The notes beneath the pieces were generated by a model, which saw nothing but the letters and a program-made list of their open reading frames with translations, made no database searches and was not told the origin of the DNA. A DNA stretch of 64,000 nucleotides, from NCBI RefSeq assembly GCF_001898175.1, contig NZ_MKTH01000013.1:355795-419794 (forward strand). Reading direction: 5' to 3'. Of the stretch, positions 20,170 through 29,469 are shown one piece after another. Within the stretch, counting starts at the first letter, position 1; each line of letters starts with the position of its first letter. The stretch comes from Cellulomonas sp. 73-92 (GTDB lineage: Bacteria; Actinomycetota; Actinomycetes; Actinomycetales; Cellulomonadaceae). The translations under genes and the position numbers were made by a program.

Positions 20170-21578
20170 GGCCGGGCCCCCGTGATGCGCTCGGTCGGCT
20201 GCTCGTCGCCCGCCGGGGCGGGGACCACCGGCGTCGGCCCGCTGGCGGGTGCCAGCGCGGGCGCGGGCCGGCGGGCGTCGTCGGACACCCGCAGCAGCAG
20301 CGCGACGATCACCCAGTTGGCCAGGAGCGACGAGCCGCCGTACGCGAGCAGCGGCGTCGTCAGGCCCGTCAGCGGGATGATCCGCGTCACGCCGCCGACG
20401 ACCACGAAGACCTGGAACGCCATGACGAACGCCAGGCCGCCGGCGAGGAGCTTGCCGAACCCGTCGCGCACGCCGATCGCGGTGCGCAGGCCGCGCTCGG
20501 TGAGGACCGCGTAGAGGAGCAGGATCGCGACGAGCCCGGTCAGGCCGAGCTCCTCGCCGAGCGACGTCACGATGAAGTCGGACTGCGCGAACGTCACGAT
20601 GTCCGGCCGGCCCTGGCCCCAGCCGGTGCCGAACAGCCCGCCGTTGGCCAGGCCGAACAGCCCCTGCACCAGCTGCCACGAGCCGCCCTGCCTGTTGTAG
20701 ACGGCGGGGTCGAGGGCGTGCAGCCAGATGGTGAACCGCTGGCCGACGTGCGGGAACGCCACCGCGGCCGCCCAGCCGCCGACGGCGAACAGCACCACGC
20801 CGATGAGCACCCAGCTGACCCGCTCGGTCGCGAGGTACAGCATCGCGACGAAGAGGCCGAACAGCAGCAGCGAGGTGCCGAGGTCGCTCTGCAGCACGAG
20901 GACCGCGATGCTCGTCCCCCACACGACGACGAGGGGGCCGAGGTCGCGCAGCCGTGGCAGCTGCAGGCCGAGGATCCGGGGGCCGGCCAGCGTCAGGGTG
21001 TCGCGGTTGGTGACGAGGTAGCCGGCGAAGAACACCGCGAGCGCGAGCTTCGCCAGCTCGGCCGGCTGCAGGCCGACGCCGGCGACGCGGACCCAGATCC
21101 GCGCACCGTTGACGTCGCGGCCGACACCCGGCACCAGGGGTGAGACGAGCAGGACGAGCGCCACCACCATCGCGGTGTACGTGTAGCGGCGCAGCGTCCG
21201 GTGGTCGCGCAGGAAGACGATCACCGCCGCGGCCAGCACCAGCGACAGCGCCGTCCACTCCAGCTGCTTGCCCGCGAAGTCGGTGTGCTCGGCGACGTCG
21301 ATCCGGTAGATCATCGCCAGCCCGATGCCGTTGAACGCGACGGCCACCGGCAGGATCACCGGGTCGGCGTACGGCGCGCGCCACCGCAGCACCACGTGCA
21401 TGCCCAGCGCCATGGCGGCCATGCCGACGCCGTACCAGAGGGCGTTGGCGGGCACCCGGTTCGCGGTGCCCAGCCCGACGAGCGCATACGCGGCCCACCC
21501 GACGGCCAGTGCCAGGAGGAGCAGGCCGAGCTCGACGCCTCGACCCGACCTCACCCGCACGGGCTGGACGGTGGCCAT
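20166..21578 (-). CDS. rodA: SEDS peptidoglycan glycosyltransferase (RodA/FtsW family)
   Basis: 470-residue polytopic membrane protein that polymerises lipid II into glycan strands together with PbpA. About ten membrane helices are visible. SEDS landmarks are ARIWVRVAGVGLQPAELAKL, LQSDLGTSLLLFGLF and the loop GQGRPDIVTFAQSDFI with the conserved acidic and polar residues. The signature PLTGLTTPLLAYGGSSLLAN is near the end. The ATG 21578 start shares one base with the pstP stop (TGATG). A disordered Pro-rich tail follows the last helix. RodA rather than FtsW is chosen from its position in the pknB operon. Confidence 0.95.
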   Translation of the reverse strand: MATVQPVRVRSGRGVELGLLLLALAVGWAAYALVGLGTANRVPANALWYGVGMAAMALGMHVVLRWRAPYADPVILPVAVAFNGIGLAMIYRIDVAEHTDFAGKQLEWTALSLVLAAAVIVFLRDHRTLRRYTYTAMVVALVLLVSPLVPGVGRDVNGARIWVRVAGVGLQPAELAKLALAVFFAGYLVTNRDTLTLAGPRILGLQLPRLRDLGPLVVVWGTSIAVLVLQSDLGTSLLLFGLFVAMLYLATERVSWVLIGVVLFAVGGWAAAVAFPHVGQRFTIWLHALDPAVYNRQGGSWQLVQGLFGLANGGLFGTGWGQGRPDIVTFAQSDFIVTSLGEELGLTGLVAILLLYAVLTERGLRTAIGVRDGFGKLLAGGLAFVMAFQVFVVVGGVTRIIPLTGLTTPLLAYGGSSLLANWVIVALLLRVSDDARRPAPALAPASGPTPVVPAPAGDEQPTERITGARP

Positions 21579-22903
21579 CAGCCGCTGCTCGCGGGGGACG
21601 GCTCGACGGACAGCGTGGGCGCCGGTCCCAGCGTGAACGTCGGCAGCGGCCCGGGCGAGAACGTCGGCACCGGGGTCGGTGCCACCGTCTCGCCGGCGAG
21701 CTGCTGCACCTGGCTGCGCGCGGCGGCCAGGGAGTCGGCGTGGATCGACCCGGCGACGCGGTCGCGCAGGTAGCTGGGCAGGGAGTCGAGGGACACGTCG
21801 CTCGTCTCCACCACGCGGGACAGGTCGAGCGGGCCGACCGCCGTGGGCAGCCCGCGGAACACGGCCACCCGGCCGTCGGACGCGCCGACGAAGTACTGGC
21901 CCTGCGACCAGGCGTAGCCCCCGCCCAGCAGGAGCAGGACGACGGCGAGCGCGGCGCCCCACACGACGAGCAGGGTGCGCGGGCGCGCGCCGGTGACGGC
22001 CTCCGGCTCGTCGTCGGACGCCGGGTCACCCCCGCCCTCGGCGGCGGGCTTGCGCAGCAGGTTGGCCGCGCGCGCCGCCGGGCCGTCCGCCGCGGACGAC
22101 GGCTTGTGCCGCGAGATCGCGGCGGCGCCGACGACGGCCACCGCGGTGGAGGGCGCGGTGCCGTCGGGCAGGTCGTCGAGGTCGACGACGTCCGCGACGA
22201 TGACCGTGACGTTGTCGCCGCCACCACCCCGCAGCGCGAGCTGCACCAGGCGCTCGGCGCACGCGTCGACGTCCGTCACGTCGCGCAGCGTGTCGGCGAG
22301 CGTGTCGTGCGAGACGAAGCCCGACAGCCCGTCGGAGCACAGCAGCCACCGGTCGCCGGGGCGCGCCTCGCGGACCGAGAGGTCGGGCGTGACGTCGACG
22401 TCGAAGTCGCCGAGCACGCGCATGACGACCGAGCGCTGCGGGTGGTGCTCGGCCTCCTCCGGCTTGATGCGCCCGGTGTCGACGAGGTGCTGGACGAACG
22501 TGTGGTCCACCGTGACCTGCGTCAGCTCGCCGTCGCGCAGCAGGTAGCCGCGCGAGTCGCCGAGGTGCGCCATCGCCAGCTTGTTGCCGGCGCGCAGGAT
22601 CGCGGTGACGGTGGTGCCCATGCCGGCGAGGTCCGGCTCGGCCTCGGTGCGGCGGATGATCTCGTCACGCGCGGACTCGGTGGCCCGCTCCAGCTCGGCC
22701 AGCGCGTCGTCGGGCCCGTGCGCCTCGTCGTCCAACGGCGCGAAGGCCGCGATCGCCAGCGAGGACGCGACGTCGCCGCCCGCGTGCCCGCCCATGCCAT
22801 CGGCGACCATGAGCAGGTGCGGGCCGACGTAGGCCGAGTCCTGGTTGTTGGCGCGCACGAGGCCGACGTCGGACCTGACGGCGTACTTGAGACCGACGTT
22901 CAC
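21578..22903 (-). CDS. pstP: PP2C-family Ser/Thr phosphatase PstP
   Basis: Membrane protein phosphatase that reverses PknA/PknB phosphorylation. 441 residues. The PP2C domain (1-240) shows RANNQDSAYV, the metal-binding LMVADGMGGHAGGD, GTTVTAILRAG, LAHLGDSRGYLLR-type strand LAMAHLGDSRGYLL, LLCSDGLSGFV and GGGGDNVTVIVADV. A linker and one helix (TLLVVWGAALAVVLLLLGGG) lead to an extracytoplasmic domain of about 130 residues ending in Pro/Ser. The start is GTG at 22903, three bases from the fhaB stop, with CTGCAGAGGTAG upstream as a weak ribosome site. All acidic metal ligands appear intact. Confidence 0.95.
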   Translation of the reverse strand: MNVGLKYAVRSDVGLVRANNQDSAYVGPHLLMVADGMGGHAGGDVASSLAIAAFAPLDDEAHGPDDALAELERATESARDEIIRRTEAEPDLAGMGTTVTAILRAGNKLAMAHLGDSRGYLLRDGELTQVTVDHTFVQHLVDTGRIKPEEAEHHPQRSVVMRVLGDFDVDVTPDLSVREARPGDRWLLCSDGLSGFVSHDTLADTLRDVTDVDACAERLVQLALRGGGGDNVTVIVADVVDLDDLPDGTAPSTAVAVVGAAAISRHKPSSAADGPAARAANLLRKPAAEGGGDPASDDEPEAVTGARPRTLLVVWGAALAVVLLLLGGGYAWSQGQYFVGASDGRVAVFRGLPTAVGPLDLSRVVETSDVSLDSLPSYLRDRVAGSIHADSLAAARSQVQQLAGETVAPTPVPTFSPGPLPTFTLGPAPTLSVEPSPASSG

Positions 22904-22906
22904 GGG

Positions 22907-23446
22907 CTACCTCTGCAGCTCGAGCACGCTGCGACCCACCCGCACCGGCGTGCCGGTGGGCAGGGGCGTCGGGCCCTCGATCCGGTGCTCGCCGACGAAG
23001 GTGCCGTTGGTGGACCCGAGGTCCTCGACGTACCAGCCGTCGGCCTGCGGGAACACGCGCGCGTGCCGGGAGGACGAGTAGTCGTCGTCGAGCACGAGGG
23101 TGCAGCTCGGCGAGCGCCCGACGAGGACGCTCGAGGTGCCGAGCGGGATGATCGTGCCGCGCAGCGGCCCCTCGGTCACCACCAGGCGCGTGGGGGACGA
23201 CGAGCGGCCGCGCGTGGAGCGCAGCGCGCGGGCCGGGGCGGTGGCGGCCGGCGCCGGTGACGCCGGTGCGGACGCCGAGGGGCCCGTGGTGGCCGTGGGG
23301 GCCGACGCCTGGCGGGCCGCCCGCCGGCGGTCCGAGATCCGCGTGCCGTACAGGTCACGACGCAGCACCGAGATGGCCGACAGCACGAGCACCCACAGCA
23401 GCGCCAGGTACCCCAGCCGGAGCAGGGTGATCGTGACCTCACTCAT
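22907..23446 (-). CDS. fhaB: FHA-domain membrane protein FhaB
   Basis: 179 residues. An N-terminal helix (ITLLRLGYLALLWVLVLSAI) is followed by a basic, Ala/Ser/Thr-rich linker holding Thr residues of the kind phosphorylated by PknA/PknB. A C-terminal FHA domain follows with VLVGRSPSCTLVLDDDYSS, SSRHARVF and the DLGSTNGTFVGEH strand, carrying the Arg, Ser and Asn that bind phosphothreonine. In mycobacteria the counterpart (FipA) links the kinases to division and wall synthesis. ATG start; 9 bases separate it from fhaA and 3 from pstP. Length and order are standard. Confidence 0.93.
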   Translation of the reverse strand: MSEVTITLLRLGYLALLWVLVLSAISVLRRDLYGTRISDRRRAARQASAPTATTGPSASAPASPAPAATAPARALRSTRGRSSSPTRLVVTEGPLRGTIIPLGTSSVLVGRSPSCTLVLDDDYSSSRHARVFPQADGWYVEDLGSTNGTFVGEHRIEGPTPLPTGTPVRVGRSVLELQR

Positions 23447-23455
23447 GCGGCGCGG

Positions 23456-24163
23456 TCACCCGTCGCCGTCCGGCTCGCCACCGGTCCAGAAGAGGATCCG
23501 GGTGCGGCCGATGGTGAGCGTGTTGCCGTCGAGCAGCGTCGCCGCCGGCACCTGGTGGCCCTCGACGAACAGCCCGTTCGTCGATCCCAGGTCGGTCGCG
23601 ACCACGCCGTCCGGGGTGACCCGGATCTCGAGGTGCTTCCGGCTGACCCCGGGGTCGTCGACGATGATGTCCGCCTCCGAGCCGCGGCCGATCACCGTGA
23701 CCGGGCCGGTGAGGAGGTAGCGCTGTCCGTCGATGTCGAGCATCGGGTGGCGCGCGCTCGGCGCCGCGCTCGTCGCGGGGGCCACGGCGCCGCGGACGGT
23801 CGAGGAGTGGACGGTGAAGCGACCCTCCTCCAGCTCGGGGTTCTCCGCGAAGCTGACCGTGACCGGCCCGACGAAGGCGTAGCGCTGACGCGCGGCGTGG
23901 TCGGTGAGGTTGGCGGCGAACTCGTCGGCCAGAGTCTCCGCGCCCCAGGCCTCGACCTGGTCGTAGTCGGCCGACGAGAGCTCGACGATGTAGTCGTTCG
24001 GTGCGACGGTGCGGTCCCGGCCGACCGCGGCGGCGCGGTCGTCGAGCTCCCGACGCAGCGCACTGGCGATCTCGACCGGTTTCACCGCACCGCGCGAGAA
24101 CCGGGTGAAGGCGCCGTTGACCGCCCGCTCGACCCCGTTCTCGAACCTGTCGAGGAAGCCCAT
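23456..24163 (-). CDS. fhaA: DUF3662/FHA protein FhaA (short form)
   Basis: 235 residues beginning MGFLDRFENGVERAVNGAF, the invariant family start. The DUF3662 domain spans about residues 1-125, and a C-terminal FHA domain follows with TVIGRGSEADIIVDDPGVSR and the ATDLGSTNGLFVEG strand. It binds phosphothreonine on kinases and on wall-synthesis partners such as MviN. The ATG at 24163 follows GGAGG by 5 bases; a GTG two codons earlier overlaps that ribosome site and is less likely. The Pro/Gly-rich linker that brings mycobacterial FhaA past 400 residues is almost absent here. First gene of the fhaA-to-pknB operon. Confidence 0.92.
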   Translation of the reverse strand: MGFLDRFENGVERAVNGAFTRFSRGAVKPVEIASALRRELDDRAAAVGRDRTVAPNDYIVELSSADYDQVEAWGAETLADEFAANLTDHAARQRYAFVGPVTVSFAENPELEEGRFTVHSSTVRGAVAPATSAAPSARHPMLDIDGQRYLLTGPVTVIGRGSEADIIVDDPGVSRKHLEIRVTPDGVVATDLGSTNGLFVEGHQVPAATLLDGNTLTIGRTRILFWTGGEPDGDG

Positions 24164-24323
24164 CGCCACCTCCTTCCCGCCCGGACGCCCGCGGTCACAG
24201 GACCGGGGCGGGGGTGTGCGACATCGGAGGATGCGCGCAACCCGGCTCGATCGTATCCGTGCAGGCCCCCCGTCGGCGTCCGCCCCCGGGACTAGCCGCG
24301 GACCGTGCTACTGTTCTGGCCGC

Positions 24324-24406
24324 GCGCGAGTGGCGGAACGGCAGACGCGCTGGCTTCAGGTGCCAGTGCCCGCAAGGGCGTGCGGGTTCAAATCCCGCCT
24401 CGCGCA
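24324..24406 (+). tRNA. tRNA-Leu(CAG)
   Basis: 83 bases with acceptor GCGCGAG / CTCGCGC, a D-arm, the anticodon stem-loop around TTCAGGT (anticodon CAG), a class II variable arm (TGCCCGCAAGGGCGT) and the T-loop GGTTCAAATCC. Discriminator A; CCA not encoded. Its location beyond fhaA matches many actinobacterial genomes. A TACTGT at 24309-24314 could be the -10 element. Confidence 0.97.
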
Positions 24407-24435
24407 CCCAGACCGGGGGACTCCCCGGGCGTGTG

Positions 24436-24467
24436 GAGAGCCGGGTCCCCCAGGGGTCCCGGCTCTC
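24436..24467 (+). terminator. Stem-loop terminator after tRNA-Leu
   Basis: GAGAGCCGGG and CCCGGCTCTC form a perfect 10-bp stem enclosing a second CCCC/GGGG pairing, 30 bases after the tRNA. The tail TTCGTCTCG is only weakly T-rich, usual for this GC content. Confidence 0.65.
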
Positions 24468-24561
24468 TTCGTCTCGTGGTTCCTGAGCGGACCGGCGCGG
24501 CCGGGATAACCTTTCGAGCGGCTCGGGCGACGGTGCGCGAGCGCCAGCACGGAGGCCGCCG

Positions 24562-25515
24562 GTGAGCCAGAGCACCCTGGAAGACCTGGGAGCGCGCACG
24601 CCCCGGGCCGGCCAGTTCGGCCGGGATGCCCTCGTCGTGTGCGACAACCTCGTGCGGATCTACCGGAGCGGTCCGGTCGAGGTGCAGGCCCTGCAGGGGC
24701 TGGACCTGCTGGTGGACGAGGGCGAGATGGTGGCCGTCGTCGGCGCCTCCGGGTCCGGCAAGTCGACCCTGCTCCACGTGCTGTCCGGGATCGACCAGCC
24801 GACCGCGGGACGCGTGCGCGTCGGGCCGTGGGACCTCATGGGGATGTCACGTGCCGAGCGGGTCGCGTACCGGCGCACCATGGTCGGCTTCGTGTGGCAG
24901 CAGGCGGCGCAGAACCTCGTCCCCTACCTGAGCGGGACGCAGAACGTGCTGCTGCCCCTGGCCTTCGCCGGGGCCGGGCGGCGCGAGCGGCGCGCGCGGG
25001 CCGAGGAGGTGCTGCGGCTCGTCGGCGTGCGGCACTGCGCGGACCGGCTGCCTCGGCAGATGTCCGGCGGCGAGCAGCAGCGCGTCGCGATCGCCGTCGC
25101 CCTGGCGAACTCGCCCCGCGTGCTCCTGGCCGACGAGCCGACCGGCGAGCTCGACACCACGACCTCCCAGGAGGTGTTCGACGCCCTGCGCACCGCCAAC
25201 CGCGAGGCCGGCGTGACGGTGGTGGTGGTGACCCACGACTCGGCGGTGAGCGAGCAGGTCGCGCGGACCGTGGCCATCCGGGACGGGCGCACCAGCACCG
25301 AGGTGCTGCGCGTGGCGGAGGGGCACGAGGACGGGGCGCCGGTCGTGGCACAGGAGTACGCGGTGATGGACCGCGCCGGACGCGTGCAGGTGCCGCGGGA
25401 GTACCGCGAGGCGCTGGCGCTGACCCATCGGGTGCGGCTGGCGCTCGAGGCCGACCACGTCAGCCTCTGGCCGTCGGGCCGGGCCGGCCGGCACGGCGAT
25501 CGGGCCGAGCCGTGA
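24562..25515 (+). CDS. ABC transporter ATP-binding protein with C-terminal AbrB-like segment
   Basis: 317-residue ATPase of the MacB/LolD class that powers an FtsX-type exporter. Motifs are Walker A GASGSGKST (about 64-72), Q-loop FVWQQAAQNL, signature MSGGEQQRVAIAVAL, Walker B VLLADEPTGELD and switch His in VVVVTHDSAV. The ABC domain ends near residue 240; an extra 70 residues read EYAVMDRAGRVQVPREYREA and RVRLALEADHVSLWP. That resembles the swapped-hairpin AbrB/SpoVT DNA-binding strand pattern (D-x-x-G-R-V-x-x-P). The GTG start has GGAGG 6 bases upstream. Its stop overlaps the second ATPase gene by 4 bases. Substrate unknown. Confidence 0.88.
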   Translation: MSQSTLEDLGARTPRAGQFGRDALVVCDNLVRIYRSGPVEVQALQGLDLLVDEGEMVAVVGASGSGKSTLLHVLSGIDQPTAGRVRVGPWDLMGMSRAERVAYRRTMVGFVWQQAAQNLVPYLSGTQNVLLPLAFAGAGRRERRARAEEVLRLVGVRHCADRLPRQMSGGEQQRVAIAVALANSPRVLLADEPTGELDTTTSQEVFDALRTANREAGVTVVVVTHDSAVSEQVARTVAIRDGRTSTEVLRVAEGHEDGAPVVAQEYAVMDRAGRVQVPREYREALALTHRVRLALEADHVSLWPSGRAGRHGDRAEP

Positions 25516-26195
25516 GCGCGGGCGCGGCGGTGTCGGTGCGCGGCGTCCGCCGGACCTTCGGCTCCGGGCGGAACGCGGTGCACGCGCTGTCCGACGTGTC
25601 CTTCGACGTGGCCCCCGGCGAGCTGGTGGCCCTGGTCGGCCGCTCGGGCTCCGGCAAGACGACGATGCTCAACCTCGTCGGCGGGCTGGACCGGCCGGAC
25701 GCCGGTGCGATCACCGTCGGGGACGTCGAGGTCACCGCGCTGGACGAGGCGGGGCTGGTCCGCCTGCGCCGGGACACCGTCGCGTTCGTCTTCCAGACGT
25801 TCGGGCTGATCCCCGTGCTGACGGCGGCCGAGAACGTCGGCGTCCCGCTGCGGCTGCGCGGCCTGCCGGTGCCCGACCGGGAGCGCCGCGTGCAGCTGCT
25901 CCTGCAGCTCGTCGGCCTGGCCGACCACGCCGCCCAGCGGCCGACGGAGCTGTCCGGCGGGCAGCAGCAGCGGGTGGCGATCGCCCGCGCGCTGGCGGTG
26001 TCGCCGCGCCTCCTCGTCGCCGACGAGCCGACCGGCCAGCTCGACGTCGAGACCGGCCTCGCGGTGATGGCCCTCATCCGGGCCGTGGTCGAAGCGGAGG
26101 GCATGACGGCGATCGTCTCGACGCACGACCCGGTGATGATCGCGCTCGCCGACCGTGCCGTCCGCCTCGTCGACGGCCGCCTGGTCGATGCCTGA
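25512..26195 (+). CDS. ABC transporter ATP-binding protein (MacB/LolD type)
   Basis: 227 residues, a complete single ABC domain. Walker A is GRSGSGKTT, Q-loop AFVFQTFGLIP, signature LSGGQQQRVAIARAL, Walker B LLVADEPTGQLD and switch IVSTHDPVM. It lacks the C-terminal extension of the gene before it. The two ATPases may form a heterodimer, or each may serve one of the two following permeases; the operon does not decide. The GTG start overlaps the previous stop (GTGA), and its stop overlaps the start of the first permease by 8 bases. Cytoplasmic, bound to the permease. Confidence 0.93.
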   Translation: MSAGAAVSVRGVRRTFGSGRNAVHALSDVSFDVAPGELVALVGRSGSGKTTMLNLVGGLDRPDAGAITVGDVEVTALDEAGLVRLRRDTVAFVFQTFGLIPVLTAAENVGVPLRLRGLPVPDRERRVQLLLQLVGLADHAAQRPTELSGGQQQRVAIARALAVSPRLLVADEPTGQLDVETGLAVMALIRAVVEAEGMTAIVSTHDPVMIALADRAVRLVDGRLVDA

Positions 26196-29100
26196 CGGGC
26201 ACGGCGCTCCCGGCGACGGCGGTCGACCGGGCGGCGGAGCCCGGCCGACCCGGCTGGTGCTGCGCCGCGCTCGCGCGCAGGCGGGCCTCGTGGCGATGGT
26301 GACGGCCCTCGTCGTCGCCGGCGCCACGGTGCTCGGCCTGTGCAGCCTGCTGCTCACCACGGTGCGGGACCAGGCGCTCGTGGCGGCCGTGCGGGGCACC
26401 GACCCGGCGTCGGTGCAGGTGGTCGCCGCCGTCACGCTGGCCGACGACGCCACGGCGGCCGACGCCGCGGCGCGTGCCCTGGCCGAGGTCTCCGACACGA
26501 CACAGACCGCCCTGGCCGCCTTCCCCACGACGACGTCGGTGTGGGCGACGTCCACGCGGCTGCTCCTGGACCCCGCGCCGGACGGCGGCCTGCGGCAGAC
26601 GTACCTGCTCGACGGGGACGACGTCGCGGCGCACGCGACGCTCACCGCGGGACGCTGGCCGACGAGCGGGGCCGCCGCCGTCACCGAGGTCGCCTTGCCG
26701 GACTCGGCCGCCCGGCTGCTCGGCGTCGCGTCCGGCTCGACGATCAGCCTCACCGGCGCTCCCCAGCACGCAGGCGAGCCACCGGCGGATCCGCGCACCG
26801 TGCTCGTCGTCGGGACCTTCACGCCCCGCCGCGGCGACCAGGCCTGGACCCGGGACCCGCTCGACGCCGCCGGCTACGCCACGTACGCGCTCGGCGCCGC
26901 GCTGCCCGCCTACGGCCCGCTGGTCGTCGCGCCCGGCACGCTGGTCGGCCACCAGCCGGTGGCACGGTTCTCCGTGGTCCTCACCCCGGTGCTGTCCGGC
27001 GCGACGACGTCCCGGATCGCCACCGCGGAGCGTGACCTCGGCGGCCTGAGGAGGGCGCTCGACGAGCGCCTCGGCGAGCGGGCCTCGGGAGTGGCGCTGG
27101 CCAACCCCTACCCGGAGACGCTGCAGCAGGTGCGGGCGCAGCTCGGGGTCACCGCGTCGGTGGTGCTGGTGGCCGCGCTCCTGGCCGGCGCGCTCGCCGG
27201 CACGGCGCTCGGGCTGGCGGCCCGGCTGCTGGCCGATCGTCGCGCGGCCGAGCACACCCTGCTCGTGGCGCGCGGCGCCGCCTCCCGGCAGCTGGCCGCG
27301 CACGCGGCTGCCGAGGCCCTGGTCCTGGCGCTCGTGGCCGCGGCCCTGAGCATCCCCCTGTCCCTCGCGGCCTTCCGCGCGCTGGCTCGCATCCCTCGGC
27401 TGGCGCGCGCTGGGATGGACGCGGCGGCCGCCGCACCCACCGCGGTGCTGGTGGCGACGGTGGGAGGCGCCGCGCTCGGGCTGTCCGGCGTCCTCGTCGT
27501 CGTGTCGCTGCGGTCGCGCGGCACCCGCGGCCGAGCCTGGCGGCATGGCCTCGTCGCGCGGTCGGGGGTCGACCTGGTGCTCGTCGCGCTCGCGGTGCTG
27601 GGCTACCTGCAGCTGCGCGCGCACCGCGTGGCCCTGGGCGCGGCCGTCGACCCCGTGCTCGTCGCCGCGCCGGTGCTGTGCCTGGCGGCGGGCGCGGTGC
27701 TGGCCCTGCGGGTGCTGCCGTGGGTGGCCCGGCTCGCCGAGGTGCACGCCGCGCGGTCGTCCCGCCTGGTCCTCCCGCTCGCCGCCTGGGAGCTGGCTCG
27801 TCGCCGTCACTCGACGGCCGGCGCCTTCCTCCTGGTGCTCGCCACCGCGACCACCACCTTCGGGCTGACGTTCGTCGCCACGTGGGAGCGGTCGCAGGCC
27901 GACCAGGCGGATGCGCAGGTGGGCGCGCAGCTGCAGGTGGACCCGGGCGCGGTCGCCCCGATCGCCGAGGGCCGCGCGCTCGGAGCCGCGACGGGCGGCA
28001 GCCCCATGGCGGTGACGCAGCGCTCGATCTCGCTCGGCTCGCTCATCGGCGCGGACACCTCCGGCCACGCGACGCAGCTGCTGGCGACCGACCTGCGGGC
28101 GGGACACGGCTTCGAGGTCGGCCGCCCGCCCGCCGGCACCACCTGGGCGGCCGCGACCGCCGGCCTGGCGACGGTCGACCCGGCCGGCCCGCTGCTGCCC
28201 GCCGGCCCGCTCCGCCTGGTGCTGACCGGCGACACGGCGGACGGCACACCCGTGGTGGCGACGCCGTCGCTGGTGGTGGAGGACCCGTGGGGCGGCCAGG
28301 CCGTGCTCGACGGCGGGCCCGTCCCGCTGGACGGCGCGCCGCACGAGCTCCGGATCGCCACGGGACCCGACGCCGTGCCGCTGCCCGACCGGCTCCGGCT
28401 CGTCGCGCTCGACCTGGGGCTGGCGCTGGGTGACGGCGCCGCGCCGTCGCCGGACGCGAACCAGACCTCGGTGGTCACCGTGCGTACGGTGCTGCTCGGC
28501 GCCACGGCGGGCTCCGGCTCCTCGGACTGGTTCGGGTCGACGAGCACCGATCCGTGGCAGATCGCGCGGGGCGCGCAGGCCACCGAGGCGGGCGACCCAG
28601 CCGGCGTCGGCGTCACCGCGTCGGCCACCGTCTCGCTCACCGGCCTGCTCTACGAGAGCGGCCGCCTCGTGGTGGTCGCGGGCTCACCGGTGGCCGACGT
28701 CCCGGTGGTCGTCACCGCCGGCCTGGCCGACGAGCTCGGCGCCCAGCCCGGTGGGCGGCTCTCGCTGACCGTGGGCCAGTCGCAGCTCGACGGACGGATC
28801 ACCGGCGTCGTCCCCTACCTGCCGTCGATCGTCGCCCCGCGAGGCGTGCTCGCGGACCGGACCACGCTCGACCGCGCGCTGCTCGGTGCCGGCGACCTCA
28901 GCCCCCTCACCGACCGCTGGTGGGTGAGCGGCCTGGCCGACCCCCGGGCGGCGGCCGCGGCGGTCACCGCCGGCGGGCTCGGGGCGCCGCAGACGCGTGA
29001 CGCCGTCGCCGCCCAGCTGCGGGACGGGCCGCTGCGGATGGCGATCCTCGCGGCGACGTGGCTGCTGGTCGCGGCGGCCGCCCTGCTGGCCCTGTGGGGG

Positions 29101-29469
29101 ACCGCGGCGCACGTCGTCGCCTCGATCGGTGCCCGGGCCGTCGAGGTCGCACGCCTGCTGGGCCTCGGCATGTCGCGCGCCGCCGTGGGCGCCGCGCTGC
29201 TGGTGCAGCACGGTGGCGTCTGCCTGCTCGCGGTGGGCACCGGGGCGCTCCTCGGCGGGGTCGTCGTGCGCCTCGTCGTGCCGCTGCTCGTGGTGTCGAG
29301 CACGGGTGCGCCGCCGGTCCCGGACGTCCTGGTGGTGTGGCCCTGGCCGGCGCTCGCCGTCGCCGTGACGCTGCTCGCGCTCGGCTCGGTGGCGCTCGCG
29401 GCGCCCGTGGCGAGCGCCGCGGTCCGCCGCGCGAGCGCGACCCACCTGCGGATGGAGGGCCAGCCGTGA
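26188..29469 (+). CDS. Very large FtsX-type ABC permease
   Basis: 1093-residue membrane protein. The first helix, LVAMVTALVVAGATVLGLCS, is followed by a large extracytoplasmic region, a block of helices around residues 320-570, another large extracytoplasmic region with DLRAGHGFEVG and many Val/Thr strands, and a final FtsX-like helix trio near residues 950-1080 (AILAATWLLVAAAALLALW, VCLLAVGTGALLGG, ALAVAVTLLALGSVALAAP). This doubled MacB/FtsX layout is typical of actinobacterial exporters or mechanotransmitters; the substrate is unknown. The ATG 26188 overlaps the ATPase stop. It ends in a GTGA overlap with a second permease of similar build. Confidence 0.85.
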   Translation: MPDGHGAPGDGGRPGGGARPTRLVLRRARAQAGLVAMVTALVVAGATVLGLCSLLLTTVRDQALVAAVRGTDPASVQVVAAVTLADDATAADAAARALAEVSDTTQTALAAFPTTTSVWATSTRLLLDPAPDGGLRQTYLLDGDDVAAHATLTAGRWPTSGAAAVTEVALPDSAARLLGVASGSTISLTGAPQHAGEPPADPRTVLVVGTFTPRRGDQAWTRDPLDAAGYATYALGAALPAYGPLVVAPGTLVGHQPVARFSVVLTPVLSGATTSRIATAERDLGGLRRALDERLGERASGVALANPYPETLQQVRAQLGVTASVVLVAALLAGALAGTALGLAARLLADRRAAEHTLLVARGAASRQLAAHAAAEALVLALVAAALSIPLSLAAFRALARIPRLARAGMDAAAAAPTAVLVATVGGAALGLSGVLVVVSLRSRGTRGRAWRHGLVARSGVDLVLVALAVLGYLQLRAHRVALGAAVDPVLVAAPVLCLAAGAVLALRVLPWVARLAEVHAARSSRLVLPLAAWELARRRHSTAGAFLLVLATATTTFGLTFVATWERSQADQADAQVGAQLQVDPGAVAPIAEGRALGAATGGSPMAVTQRSISLGSLIGADTSGHATQLLATDLRAGHGFEVGRPPAGTTWAAATAGLATVDPAGPLLPAGPLRLVLTGDTADGTPVVATPSLVVEDPWGGQAVLDGGPVPLDGAPHELRIATGPDAVPLPDRLRLVALDLGLALGDGAAPSPDANQTSVVTVRTVLLGATAGSGSSDWFGSTSTDPWQIARGAQATEAGDPAGVGVTASATVSLTGLLYESGRLVVVAGSPVADVPVVVTAGLADELGAQPGGRLSLTVGQSQLDGRITGVVPYLPSIVAPRGVLADRTTLDRALLGAGDLSPLTDRWWVSGLADPRAAAAAVTAGGLGAPQTRDAVAAQLRDGPLRMAILAATWLLVAAAALLALWGTAAHVVASIGARAVEVARLLGLGMSRAAVGAALLVQHGGVCLLAVGTGALLGGVVVRLVVPLLVVSSTGAPPVPDVLVVWPWPALAVAVTLLALGSVALAAPVASAAVRRASATHLRMEGQP

